Positions 1 through 6,689 of a stretch of 64,000 nt of DNA are shown one piece after another; the first letter of the stretch is position 1; each line of letters opens with the position of its first letter. Under the pieces are notes generated by a model that was given only the letters and a program-made list of their open reading frames with translations, ran no database searches and had not been told where the DNA came from. A program made the translations under genes and the position numbers. This DNA is from Celeribacter baekdonensis. GTDB lineage: Bacteria > Pseudomonadota > Alphaproteobacteria > Rhodobacterales > Rhodobacteraceae. Location: assembly GCF_900102315.1 (NCBI RefSeq), contig NZ_FNBL01000001.1, positions 447,841 through 511,840 of the forward strand, read 5' to 3'.

Positions 1-396
1 CTCCGGCAAGCCTCGAAAGGTTGAGGTCAACATCGGATGGCTGATCTCGGCGATATTGAGCACAAAGACCGGCTCCAACACATTGCCGTACCACGCCATC
101 CAAGACAGCATCGTCGCCCGCCCCGGCGCCCCAACTTTGGGCGCGAAATCGGAAGGAAACCGATCACAGAGGTAAAGCATGATCGCATTGGTTTCGCGGA
201 TTGTTTCCCCCTCTTCGGTGACCAACAACGGCACCTTGCCCTCAGGATGCGGGTTGTTCGGATCGCGCCCGCCCGACCCGTCCTGACGCGGGATGTCGGT
301 GAGGCGGATGTCGATCTGATCCATGACATCAAGGGCCGTCAACAGGGTGATGATCCGGGTCGAGCGCGAATTCGGGGCGTGATAGAGCGTCAGCAT
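1..396 (-). CDS. Glutathione S-transferase family protein, C-terminus cut by window edge
   Basis: The first 132 codons of a gene that runs leftward off the window. The product begins MLTLYHAPNSRSTRIITLL, the thioredoxin-fold N-terminal domain of soluble glutathione S-transferases, with the usual active-site Ser/Arg region after the first strand. It continues through a VPLLVTEEG segment (cis-Pro element that binds the glutathione backbone) and an ETNAIMLYL segment, both typical of the GSH site. Known family role: conjugation or glutathione-dependent reduction of electrophiles in the cytoplasm. The helical C-terminal substrate domain is not visible, so the subclass cannot be given. It is divergent from the WYL regulator at 498, with a conspicuous inverted repeat between them, which suggests, but does not prove, regulation by that protein. 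Confidence 0.85.
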   Translation of the reverse strand, partial: MLTLYHAPNSRSTRIITLLTALDVMDQIDIRLTDIPRQDGSGGRDPNNPHPEGKVPLLVTEEGETIRETNAIMLYLCDRFPSDFAPKVGAPGRATMLSWMAWYGNVLEPVFVLNIAEISHPMLTSTFRGLPE

Positions 397-424
397 GGGA
401 TGTCCTTTTTGCTTTGCGAATAAT

Positions 425-483
425 CCTCACTCTGGCACCGTACTACTGACAGATTCCGTCAGGAGACCCCTGCCAGAGTGAGG
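425..483. promoter_or_regulatory. Nested inverted repeats between divergent GST and WYL-regulator genes
   Basis: A perfect 13-bp inverted repeat, CCTCACTCTGGCA at 425-437 and its complement at 471-483, brackets 33 bp. Inside lies a second, smaller dyad (CTGAC at 446-450, GTCAG at 458-462). The outer right arm ends a few bases before the AAAGGA ribosome-binding site of the regulator. Position and symmetry suggest an operator for the divergent regulator; a structured 5' leader is the alternative. Confidence 0.5.
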
Positions 484-497
484 CGAAAGGACAGCAT

Positions 498-1217
498 ATG
501 AGCAAATCAGCACGCCTGTTTCGTGTCATGCACCTGTTTCGTTGTTTGCCCGCCCCGGTCACCGCGGCGCGGATGGCGGAGGATCTGGGCGTGTCGGAAC
601 GCACAGTGTATCGCGACATTGAAAGCCTTCGGGTCGCAGGGGCGCGGATCGAAGGCGAATCGGGGCTTGGCTACACGCTCAGCGAAGACATCGCCTTGCC
701 GCCACAGACCCTGAGCCAATTGGAAATTGAAGCGCTGGTTTTGGGCCTCTCTGAGGTGCAACATCGCGGTGATCCGGCGCTGTCTCAGGCCGCAAGCGAT
801 GCTTTGGCCAAAATCACCGCCACCCTGCCCGAGGACAAACAACGCCACATCCATCATGCCGTGGGCCTTGTGCATCGCTATCAAACACCTGCGGTGCCCT
901 CGGTGGATATGTCCGCTCTGCGCGAGGCCTGTTGGCAAGAGCGCGCGATCCATATCACCTATCGCGACCGTGCGGGCGTGAGGAGCGAGCGCGTGGTCTG
1001 GCCCTTGGCCATTGTCTATCTGGACCGTGAATTGATGCTCTTGGCGTCTTGCCAGCTCAGGCAGGCATTTCGGCAATTCATCATCAGTTCGATCACCGAT
1101 TTCACGCTTATGGACCAGAGTTTTCGCCCTCACCGCGTCCGGCTTTTACGCGACTATATTGCCGAATTGAAAACCCGGCATGTGGTCGCCCCGGCCAGTG
1201 ATCGCCCCAGCCTGTGA
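498..1217 (+). CDS. YafY-type transcriptional regulator (HTH plus WYL domain)
   Basis: The 239-residue protein opens with a DeoR/HTH_11-like winged helix (residues about 6-60; ARMAEDLGVSERTVYRDIESL is the recognition region). It continues into a WYL-type ligand-sensing domain (about 135-205), with the characteristic ITYRDRAGVRSERVVWPL and YLDRELMLLASC segments. Such proteins are cytoplasmic repressors or activators that sense small ligands or nucleic acids. Start ATG 498 follows an AAAGGA site at 486-491. It is transcribed away from a glutathione S-transferase gene and probably controls that gene and itself through the inverted repeats at 425-483 (inference). The last 16 bp of coding sequence and stop are tandemly duplicated just downstream. 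Confidence 0.88.
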   Translation: MSKSARLFRVMHLFRCLPAPVTAARMAEDLGVSERTVYRDIESLRVAGARIEGESGLGYTLSEDIALPPQTLSQLEIEALVLGLSEVQHRGDPALSQAASDALAKITATLPEDKQRHIHHAVGLVHRYQTPAVPSVDMSALREACWQERAIHITYRDRAGVRSERVVWPLAIVYLDRELMLLASCQLRQAFRQFIISSITDFTLMDQSFRPHRVRLLRDYIAELKTRHVVAPASDRPSL

Positions 1218-1230
1218 TCGCCCCAGCCTG
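1199..1230. repeat. Perfect 16-bp tandem duplication across a stop codon
   Basis: The unit TGATCGCCCCAGCCTG occurs at 1199-1214 and again, without gap, at 1215-1230. The second copy starts with the TGA stop of the WYL-regulator gene. It looks like a recent replication-slippage duplication; no function is evident. Confidence 0.9.
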
Positions 1231-1272
1231 TGACAACGGCGCAAAATCATCGCAAACGGTGAGATGTAGCGT

Positions 1273-1614
1273 TTAAAGCACCGCTTTGACCGCCTCAGGA
1301 GGCCGCCCCAGCGCCACGCCTTTCTCCGTCTCGACAATTGGCCGTTCCATCAGACGCGGATGGGCTGCAATGGCATCCAAAATCGCCTCAGGGTCGGAGG
1401 TGACGGTGAGACCCATGTCCTTTGCCTCGGCCTCTTTGGCACGCAAAAATGCCCCGGCAGGCAGACCAGAGCGGGCCACAAGCGCGGCCAATTTGGCGCG
1501 CGACACCGGGGTCTCAACGTAGAGAACCACCTCGGGCGTGATCCCTTCGGCCAGCAAAAGCGCCAAGGTGTCGCGGGATTTGGAACAGCGGGGATTGTGA
1601 TAGATCGTTGTCAT
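1273..1614 (-). CDS. arsC: ArsC-family reductase (glutaredoxin-dependent arsenate reductase-like)
   Basis: 113 residues, the usual length of plasmid R773-type ArsC. The N-terminus MTTIYHNPRCSKSR contains the catalytic Cys10 followed by the Ser-Lys-Ser-Arg anion-binding loop. The middle has LLAEGITPEVVLYVETPVS, typical of the thioredoxin-like ArsC fold, and the C-terminal third carries RLMERPIVETEKGVALGRP, which in ArsC supplies arginines for the oxyanion. Family role: reduction of arsenate to arsenite with glutathione and glutaredoxin. No ars operon (arsB, arsR) is next to it, so a related role, as in YffB/Spx-like ArsC homologues, cannot be excluded. The start at 1614 was chosen over in-frame upstream codons because the conserved fold begins there. 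Confidence 0.85.
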   Translation of the reverse strand: MTTIYHNPRCSKSRDTLALLLAEGITPEVVLYVETPVSRAKLAALVARSGLPAGAFLRAKEAEAKDMGLTVTSDPEAILDAIAAHPRLMERPIVETEKGVALGRPPEAVKAVL

Positions 1615-1761
1615 GGCACGCCTTTTCAACCTGAATTTGACACGCAGAATGGGGCGGGACGTCACCGGGGGCAATGTGAACAAATCAGGAAACCGATTGT
1701 TTCCGTTCCACCTCTGTTCACGGTTATCACACATTAACCTTTCGCCCCTAAATCTAAGCTC

Positions 1762-1851
1762 ATGAAACATCTTCTCTCCCATATCCCGCTGCCCATTGGC
1801 GAAATTTTGTTGCTCGTCCCTTTCTTGGCCGTGATGATTTTGGCGGGATAG
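1762..1851 (+). CDS. Possible 29-residue hydrophobic small protein
   Basis: An ATG-to-TAG frame encodes a 29-residue peptide: a short basic start (MKHLLSHIP) followed by one hydrophobic stretch, GEILLLVPFLAVMILAG, long enough for one membrane span. No good Shine-Dalgarno sequence precedes the ATG, so translation is uncertain. It lies alone in the gap between the ArsC-like gene and metY. The composition is what a real membrane micropeptide would show, but a frame of this length can occur by chance. Confidence 0.25.
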   Translation: MKHLLSHIPLPIGEILLLVPFLAVMILAG

Positions 1852-1908
1852 CGGCTTTTGCACCGGCTCTGATCTCTTTCGAGGCCTGATATTCCAATGT
1901 TCTCGCGA

Positions 1909-2050
1909 CCCGGTTCACCACCATATCCCTCATCCCTCCGGGGGGTGGTGAGCCGGGAATTTTACGCGTTTTTCATAATCATCTTGAGAAGGTCGATGCT
2001 TGAAACCGCCTAAACACATGGTAGGGTCGCCCAAATCGCGAATGGGAGGA
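1909..2050 (+). promoter_or_regulatory. Structured leader of metY: strong hairpin and possible SAM-type riboswitch
   Basis: A 14-bp stem with one G-T wobble pairs 1909-1922 (CCCGGTTCACCACC) with 1944-1957, followed by a short T-rich stretch, like an intrinsic terminator or attenuator. Downstream, 1990-2026 contains GCTTGAAACC, CTAAACA and GTAGGG in the same order as conserved blocks that I recall from alphaproteobacterial SAM-II/SAM-V aptamers. After that, CCC at 2030-2032 could pair either with GGG at 2024-2026 or with GGG of the Shine-Dalgarno sequence (2044-2046). The hairpin is directly visible; the riboswitch identity is a guess from pattern resemblance. Confidence 0.4.
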
Positions 2051-2055
2051 TCATC

Positions 2056-3333
2056 ATGACAGACCGCAAATTGGGCTTTGACACGCTGCAAGTTCACGCC
2101 GGCACCGAACCGGACCCCACCACCGGTGCGCGCCAAGTGCCGATTTATCAAACCACATCCTATGTCTTCAAAGACGCCGCCCATGCGGCGCGGTTGTTTA
2201 ACCTTGAAGAGGTCGGCTACATCTATTCGCGCCTGACCAACCCGACGGTGATGGCGCTGGCCAACCGGATTTGCGCCTTGGAAGGCGGCGCGGGGGCCGT
2301 GACCTGTTCGTCGGGTCACGCGGCGCAAATCATGGCGCTGTTTCCGCTGATGATGCCGGGCTGCAATGTTGTCGCCTCGACCAAGCTCTACGGCGGGACG
2401 CTGACTCAGTTTTCCCAGACCTTCAAACGTTTTGGCTGGTCGGCAAAATTCGTTGATTTCGACGATTTCGACGCCGTGTGCGACGCGATTGACGACAACA
2501 CCCGCGCGATTTTCTGTGAAACCATCGCCAACCCCGGCGGTGTGATTTCCGATCTGGACGCGCTTGGCGCGATTGCCAAATCGGCGGGTCTGCCGTTGAT
2601 CGTCGACAACACAACCGCCACGCCTTACCTGTGCAACCCGATCAAACACGGCGCCACATTGGTGGTGCATTCGACCACGAAATACCTCACCGGCAATGGC
2701 ACTGTGACCGGCGGCTGCGTGGTGGACAGCGGCACGTTTGACTGGGCTGCCTCGGGCAAATTCCCGTCCCTGTCCGAACCCGAACCCGCCTATCACGGCC
2801 TTGATTTCGTGGACACGTTTGGCCCTGCGGCCTTTACGTTTCACTCCATCGCCATTGGCCTGCGCGATCTCGGCATGACGATGAACCCGCAAGCGGCGCA
2901 TTATACGCTGATGGGAATCGAAACCCTGAGCCTGCGGATGCAAAAACACGTCCAAAACGCGCGGGAAATTGCGAGCTGGTTGGAGGGCGATGATCGGGTT
3001 GAGGCGGTGACCTACGCTGGCCTGCCCTCCTCGCCCTATTACGGGCTGCAAACCCGAATTTGCCCGCGCGGGGCGGGCGCATTGTTCACCGTGGCGCTCA
3101 AAGGCGGCTATCAGGCCTGTGTCGATACGGTCGCAAAGCTCGAATTGTTCTCGCATGTGGCCAATTTGGGCGACACCCGCTCGCTGGTCATTCATCCGGC
3201 CTCCACGACCCACAGCCAGTTGACCGAAGCCGAATTGATCAAAGCGGGCGCTGGCCCGAATGTCTTGCGTCTCTCGATCGGGATTGAGGACGCCAATGAC
3301 CTGATCGCGGATTTGGACGCGGCACTTTGCTGA
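2056..3333 (+). CDS. metY: O-acetylhomoserine sulfhydrylase (aminocarboxypropyltransferase)
   Basis: 425 residues, as expected for the long OAH-sulfhydrylase branch of the Cys/Met-metabolism PLP enzymes; cystathionine synthases and lyases are nearer 390. Family hallmarks are GYIYSRLTNPTVMALANRI near residues 54-72, the PLP-ring region CSSGHAAQ (84-91), Asp of LIVDNTTATP (181-190), and the Schiff-base Lys209 in HSTTKYLTGNG. It makes homocysteine directly from O-acetyl-L-homoserine and sulfide (cytoplasm, methionine biosynthesis). The ATG has a good GGGAGG site at 2044-2049. It is a single-gene unit ended by the hairpin at 3356. The structured leader just upstream suggests control by methionine or SAM availability (inference). 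Confidence 0.93.
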   Translation: MTDRKLGFDTLQVHAGTEPDPTTGARQVPIYQTTSYVFKDAAHAARLFNLEEVGYIYSRLTNPTVMALANRICALEGGAGAVTCSSGHAAQIMALFPLMMPGCNVVASTKLYGGTLTQFSQTFKRFGWSAKFVDFDDFDAVCDAIDDNTRAIFCETIANPGGVISDLDALGAIAKSAGLPLIVDNTTATPYLCNPIKHGATLVVHSTTKYLTGNGTVTGGCVVDSGTFDWAASGKFPSLSEPEPAYHGLDFVDTFGPAAFTFHSIAIGLRDLGMTMNPQAAHYTLMGIETLSLRMQKHVQNAREIASWLEGDDRVEAVTYAGLPSSPYYGLQTRICPRGAGALFTVALKGGYQACVDTVAKLELFSHVANLGDTRSLVIHPASTTHSQLTEAELIKAGAGPNVLRLSIGIEDANDLIADLDAALC

Positions 3334-3355
3334 TCACCGACCCTATAAAATTGCA

Positions 3356-3383
3356 AAACCCGCCAAAGATTGGCGGGTTTTTC
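3356..3383 (+). terminator. Intrinsic terminator of metY
   Basis: A 10-bp stem, AACCCGCCAA (3357-3366) with its complement at 3370-3379, has a three-base loop and is followed by a T run. Confidence 0.85.
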
Positions 3384-3429
3384 TTTGCGTGGACGATGGA
3401 ATGAACTTTGTTTGCAAAGCGCACAAATC

Positions 3430-3978
3430 TCAGTTTGACTCCCCCGCCGCCTTCGCGATCTCTGGTTTGATGTATTTTTCCATGATCTCAACCGTGATCG
3501 GCCCGGCAAATCGGTAGGATATTTTTCCTTTTTCATCAACAACATAGGTCTCTGGAACGCCGTACACCCCCCATTCAAGCGCGGTGCGGCCCGGTTCGTC
3601 CGCACCAATCGCCGCATAGGGATTGCCGAGATCGTCGAGAAAGCCCAAAGCATTCGGCGCTTCGTCTTTGTAATTGATGCCGTAGATCGTCACCCCCGCC
3701 TCTTGCAACATCTTGAGTTGCGGGTGTTCGGCGCGGCAGGGCGCACACCAAGAGGCCCAGTAATTGACCAGTTTGACGCCGGGCAGGTCCAGCATCTCAT
3801 CACTCAAAGGCGGCAGATCGCCCAAAGGCGTGACCGAGGCGATGGAGGGCGTGTCGCGCCCCAGTTGCGAACTTGGCAATTGCTGCGCATCTTCGCGCCC
3901 CATGCCGAAAATGAACAGACCCGCCAGCCCGGCAAACACCAAGGGCGGCAAAGCCACAAGCAGATTGATTTTAGCCAT
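3430..3978 (-). CDS. ccmG: CcmG/DsbE, thiol-disulfide oxidoreductase of cytochrome c maturation
   Basis: 182 residues: one N-terminal membrane anchor (about 5-26) and a periplasmic thioredoxin-fold domain with the active site WCAPC (Cys78, Cys81). The VYGVPETYVVDEKGKI segment carries the cis-Pro loop and the acidic environment typical of CcmG. It reduces the disulfide of apocytochrome c or CcmH before heme attachment. It is last in the order ccmA-ccmB-ccmC-ccmD-ccmG; its start overlaps the end of ccmD by 8 bp, so translation is probably coupled. The remaining maturation genes seen here, ccmF and ccmH, lie 56 kb away. Confidence 0.93.
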   Translation of the reverse strand: MAKINLLVALPPLVFAGLAGLFIFGMGREDAQQLPSSQLGRDTPSIASVTPLGDLPPLSDEMLDLPGVKLVNYWASWCAPCRAEHPQLKMLQEAGVTIYGINYKDEAPNALGFLDDLGNPYAAIGADEPGRTALEWGVYGVPETYVVDEKGKISYRFAGPITVEIMEKYIKPEIAKAAGESN

Positions 3979-4126
3979 GCGTGCGACGCTCCTCTGCCTG
4001 TTTCAACAGGCGTTTCATTTTCGCCGATCGCGCCAAAGAACGCCAAATCAGCCCTGCCAAAAGCAAAATTGTGATCCCGTAAGCGGTCAACACATCGCCG
4101 GCGTATTTTCCCAAATCTGGCATCAT
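3971..4126 (-). CDS. ccmD: CcmD, small heme-exporter subunit
   Basis: 51 residues starting MMPDLGKYAGDVLTAYGITI. There is a single membrane span (about 13-30) and a highly basic tail (RSLARSAKMKRLLKQAEERR), exactly the CcmD plan. In E. coli CcmD stabilises the CcmABC complex and helps release holo-CcmE. The start ATG (4126-4124) overlaps the TGA of ccmC in an ATGA arrangement, and the 3' end overlaps ccmG. The first of two adjacent Met codons was chosen because it gives the overlap; the second is equally possible. Confidence 0.88.
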   Translation of the reverse strand: MMPDLGKYAGDVLTAYGITILLLAGLIWRSLARSAKMKRLLKQAEERRTHG

Positions 4127-4860
4127 TGGCCCTGAACCCTTTCGCGCATGTCCAGCGCGTGTAAACGCCGCGCGCGGATTTCGGTCCGGGTGCGCAGCAA
4201 CACAAGCGTGACAAACAGTAATATGAACCCGGCAATGGCGACCAAGGCCGGATACCAATAGACATCGGCGACGTTTTCCTGCGCATCGAGTGACAATGAT
4301 GCGCCTTGGTGCAGGCCTTGGTTCCAGAAATTCACCGCATAGCGCGACAACAGCGCAAAGACCGAGCCGACGAGGCAAAGAACCGAGGTCAGATCGGCGG
4401 CGGTGTCGGGGTTCTCAATCGCCTCCCACAGCGCCATGTAGCCGATATAAAACAGCAAAAGAATGAGAAACGAGGTCAGACGCGGGTCCCATTCCCAATA
4501 GGTCCCCCACATCGGCTTGCCCCAAATCGCCCCGGTCACAAGCGCGATCAACGTCATCGTCATGCCAATCGCCGCGGCGGATTTCGCGGCAAGAGCCGAG
4601 ACATGGTGACGCCGCACGATCCAGATCAGAGAGGCCACCAACATCATCCCCCAGATGTTGATTGCCATCATCGCGCTTGGCACATGCAGGTAAAAGATTT
4701 TGACCGTTGCGCCCTGGCGATAGTCATCGGGGGTAAAGAAAAACCCCCAGACCAGCCCAATCACAAAAATACAGGCCGAGACGACGGATAAAACCGGCAA
4801 AGCCCGGTCCGTCCACGCCATGAATTTTCGCGGGTTTGCCCATTCCCAGATGGATGCCAT
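4123..4860 (-). CDS. ccmC: CcmC, heme-handling membrane protein of cytochrome c maturation
   Basis: 245 residues with six predicted membrane spans. The tryptophan-rich WWD-type segment WGTYWEWDPRLTSFLILLL lies on the periplasmic face. Flanking histidines are also conserved in the family: the His of IFYLHVPSAMM before the motif and the His of QGLHQGASLS after it. These bind heme and present it to CcmE. The size and the HVPSA signature match CcmC rather than CcmF. It sits between ccmB and ccmD in the standard gene order. No ccmE gene is present in this window. Confidence 0.95.
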   Translation of the reverse strand: MASIWEWANPRKFMAWTDRALPVLSVVSACIFVIGLVWGFFFTPDDYRQGATVKIFYLHVPSAMMAINIWGMMLVASLIWIVRRHHVSALAAKSAAAIGMTMTLIALVTGAIWGKPMWGTYWEWDPRLTSFLILLLFYIGYMALWEAIENPDTAADLTSVLCLVGSVFALLSRYAVNFWNQGLHQGASLSLDAQENVADVYWYPALVAIAGFILLFVTLVLLRTRTEIRARRLHALDMRERVQGQ

Positions 4861-4918
4861 TGATCCTCATCTCCCTTGATCGCGCGTCACCTTACGGGCA
4901 ACGGCGCGGTATCTCAAC

Positions 4919-5575
4919 TCACCTTAAAGCGACCCGAATGGCGGCGGCGGCGGCAAAGGGCAGCAAAGCCACCGATCCGGCCGTGATCCCGGCCTGCATC
5001 GCCAAAGGTGTCGCCACCAAAAACCCGCCCGCGCCCCGGCGTATCACTTCGGCGCCAAAAATCAGGGTCGGGATGTAAAGCGGCAAGACCAGAAGGCTCA
5101 TCAACAAGCCGCCGCGTTTGAGCCCCACGGTCAGCGCCGCACCAAACGCACCAATGAACGACAGCGCAGGCGTGCCAATCAGCAACGTGATGATGAGCCA
5201 ACGGTAGGCCGCAGAGTCCAGATGCAACAAAAACCCCAATGCAGGCGCAGCAAGCACCAAAGGCAAGCCCGTGGTGATCCAATGCGCCAGCGCTTTGACC
5301 GCAACCACGCCTTCAAGTGGAATCGGCGCGGTGGCCAGAAGATCGAGCGAGCCGTCTTCGAAATCCAGCGCAAAAATCCGGTCGAGCGAGAGAAGGCAGG
5401 CAAGCAACGCCCCAACCCACAAAATCCCCGGCGCAATCGCCATCAGGCGTTCGGAATTGGGTCCCACGCCAAAGGGCACCAGAGTCACCAAGATCAGGAA
5501 AAACCCGAGGCCCAAGCCAAATCCGCCGCCAGAGCGAAACGCCAATGTGAGGTCGCGCCAAAACAGCCGGATCAT
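4919..5575 (-). CDS. ccmB: CcmB, membrane subunit of the CcmAB ABC transporter
   Basis: 218 residues with about six hydrophobic spans and no cytoplasmic domain. It begins [20 protein letters not shown] and contains [16 protein letters not shown] followed by [16 protein letters not shown], characteristic of CcmB. With CcmA it forms the ABC module that uses ATP to free holo-CcmE from CcmC in the inner membrane. Its ATG overlaps the ccmA stop in an ATGA arrangement, so the two subunits are translationally coupled. A 58-bp gap separates it from ccmC. Confidence 0.93.
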   Translation of the reverse strand: MIRLFWRDLTLAFRSGGGFGLGLGFFLILVTLVPFGVGPNSERLMAIAPGILWVGALLACLLSLDRIFALDFEDGSLDLLATAPIPLEGVVAVKALAHWITTGLPLVLAAPALGFLLHLDSAAYRWLIITLLIGTPALSFIGAFGAALTVGLKRGGLLMSLLVLPLYIPTLIFGAEVIRRGAGGFLVATPLAMQAGITAGSVALLPFAAAAAIRVALR

Positions 5576-6192
5576 AAAAACGCCTCATCAAAATCGTCGC
5601 GCACCACGTCCATACGGGCCTTATAGGGGGTGACGTCGAACACGGTTTCTTCAAACCCCAACTGGATATGGGTGGCGATGATGGCCGCGCCGCCAGAGGC
5701 GACATGGGCTTTGACGGCGGCGGCAAACAGGTCCACAGAGGCCACATCCAGCGACACGGTGGGTTCGTCCAGAACCCAGACCGGGCGGTGGGTGACCCTC
5801 AAACGGGCCAAGCCCAAACGGCGCTTTTGCCCGGCGGAGAGATTGCCAGCCGGGCGCTCGGACAAGCTGTCCAAATTGAAATCGCGCAAGGCCGGGCCGA
5901 TGTCGCGACCGCCGTACACCCCGGCCCAGAACATCAAATTTTCGCGCACTGTCAGAGTCGTTTTCAACCCATCCGCATGGGCCGCATAGGCGACCGCATC
6001 GGGAGCGGTCTCAACAGTCCCCGCGTAGGGCGGTTGCAGCCCTGCGAGGGTGCGCAACAGCGTGGTTTTGCCCGCCCCGTTCGGTCCGCGCAACACCAAA
6101 ATCTCGCCTGACGACACGTCAAAAGACAGGCCCTCAAGAACCGGCATCCCGCCCCGCGCCACCGTCAGATTTTTCACATAAATCAGCTTCAT
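5572..6192 (-). CDS. ccmA: CcmA, ATP-binding subunit of the heme-maturation ABC transporter
   Basis: 206 residues, a single ABC ATPase domain. Walker A is [11 protein letters not shown], the signature is [15 protein letters not shown] (SAGQK in place of the usual SGGQ, as in other CcmA proteins), Walker B is [12 protein letters not shown], and the switch His is in IIATHIQLG. The short length without extra domains is characteristic of CcmA. It powers CcmBCD-dependent release of heme-loaded CcmE. It is the first gene of the leftward ccmABCDG operon; the Mth938-like gene upstream is separated by only 30 bp, so the promoter may lie further upstream. Confidence 0.95.
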   Translation of the reverse strand: MKLIYVKNLTVARGGMPVLEGLSFDVSSGEILVLRGPNGAGKTTLLRTLAGLQPPYAGTVETAPDAVAYAAHADGLKTTLTVRENLMFWAGVYGGRDIGPALRDFNLDSLSERPAGNLSAGQKRRLGLARLRVTHRPVWVLDEPTVSLDVASVDLFAAAVKAHVASGGAAIIATHIQLGFEETVFDVTPYKARMDVVRDDFDEAFL

Positions 6193-6222
6193 CCGCCCAC
6201 CCTACTCGGCCTTGGCACCGTG

Positions 6223-6576
6223 TCACACTGGTAAAAGCGCCACTGCGACACGACGCCCCTCAGAGGCCAGCACATTATAGGTGCGCGCCGCCGTGGGAGT
6301 GGCCATCGGTTCAAGCCCGATCTCCGCCGCCTCAAACACCTCGCGAAACTCTTTGGGCAAATGGGTCATGTCGGGACCTGTGCCAATGATGATGAAATCA
6401 ATCTGGCCTTTTAAATCCAACAGGCTGTCGCGGTCGGCATAGCCGCCCCATGGCACCACCTTGGCCCCACACAAAAGCACAGCCCCCTGATGCACCTGTC
6501 CCGCGATGCGGAACATGCCGGGGCCGTAGCCCTCCACTGGGATCGCGTCTTCAAAAGGCATTTCGTTGAAGTGCAT
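6223..6576 (-). CDS. Mth938-like (DUF498-family) small protein
   Basis: 117 residues with the Mth938-like fold pattern: a central IDFIIIGTGPDMTHLP strand-loop, and near the end GLEPMATPTAARTYNVLASEGRRVAVALL, where a substrate pocket is suggested in structures of the family. Bacterial members often lie next to secD/secF; mitochondrial relatives (NDUFAF3) assist complex I assembly. Here it lies between secDF and ccmA on the same strand, consistent with that pattern. Its own biochemical role is unknown. Confidence 0.82.
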   Translation of the reverse strand: MHFNEMPFEDAIPVEGYGPGMFRIAGQVHQGAVLLCGAKVVPWGGYADRDSLLDLKGQIDFIIIGTGPDMTHLPKEFREVFEAAEIGLEPMATPTAARTYNVLASEGRRVAVALLPV

Positions 6577-6647
6577 GATACGGCTCCTCTTCGTGGCTGA
6601 TTTTGTGGTGGCTCATTTGTGGCAAAAAGGCCCGCGCGGGCGGCGGA

Positions 6648-6673
6648 CCTCTTTATCGTGACTTAAATACTCA
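6648..6673. repeat. 26-bp dispersed motif, copy 1
   Basis: The 26 bp here match 39467-39492 at 24 positions; the core is CGTGACYTAAATACTCA. It lies between the secDF stop codon and the upstream end of the Mth938-like gene, beside a GC-rich palindrome (6631-6643). A weaker third copy is at 59585-59614. Confidence 0.7.
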
Positions 6674-6689
6674 CCCTAAGGCGACGCGA

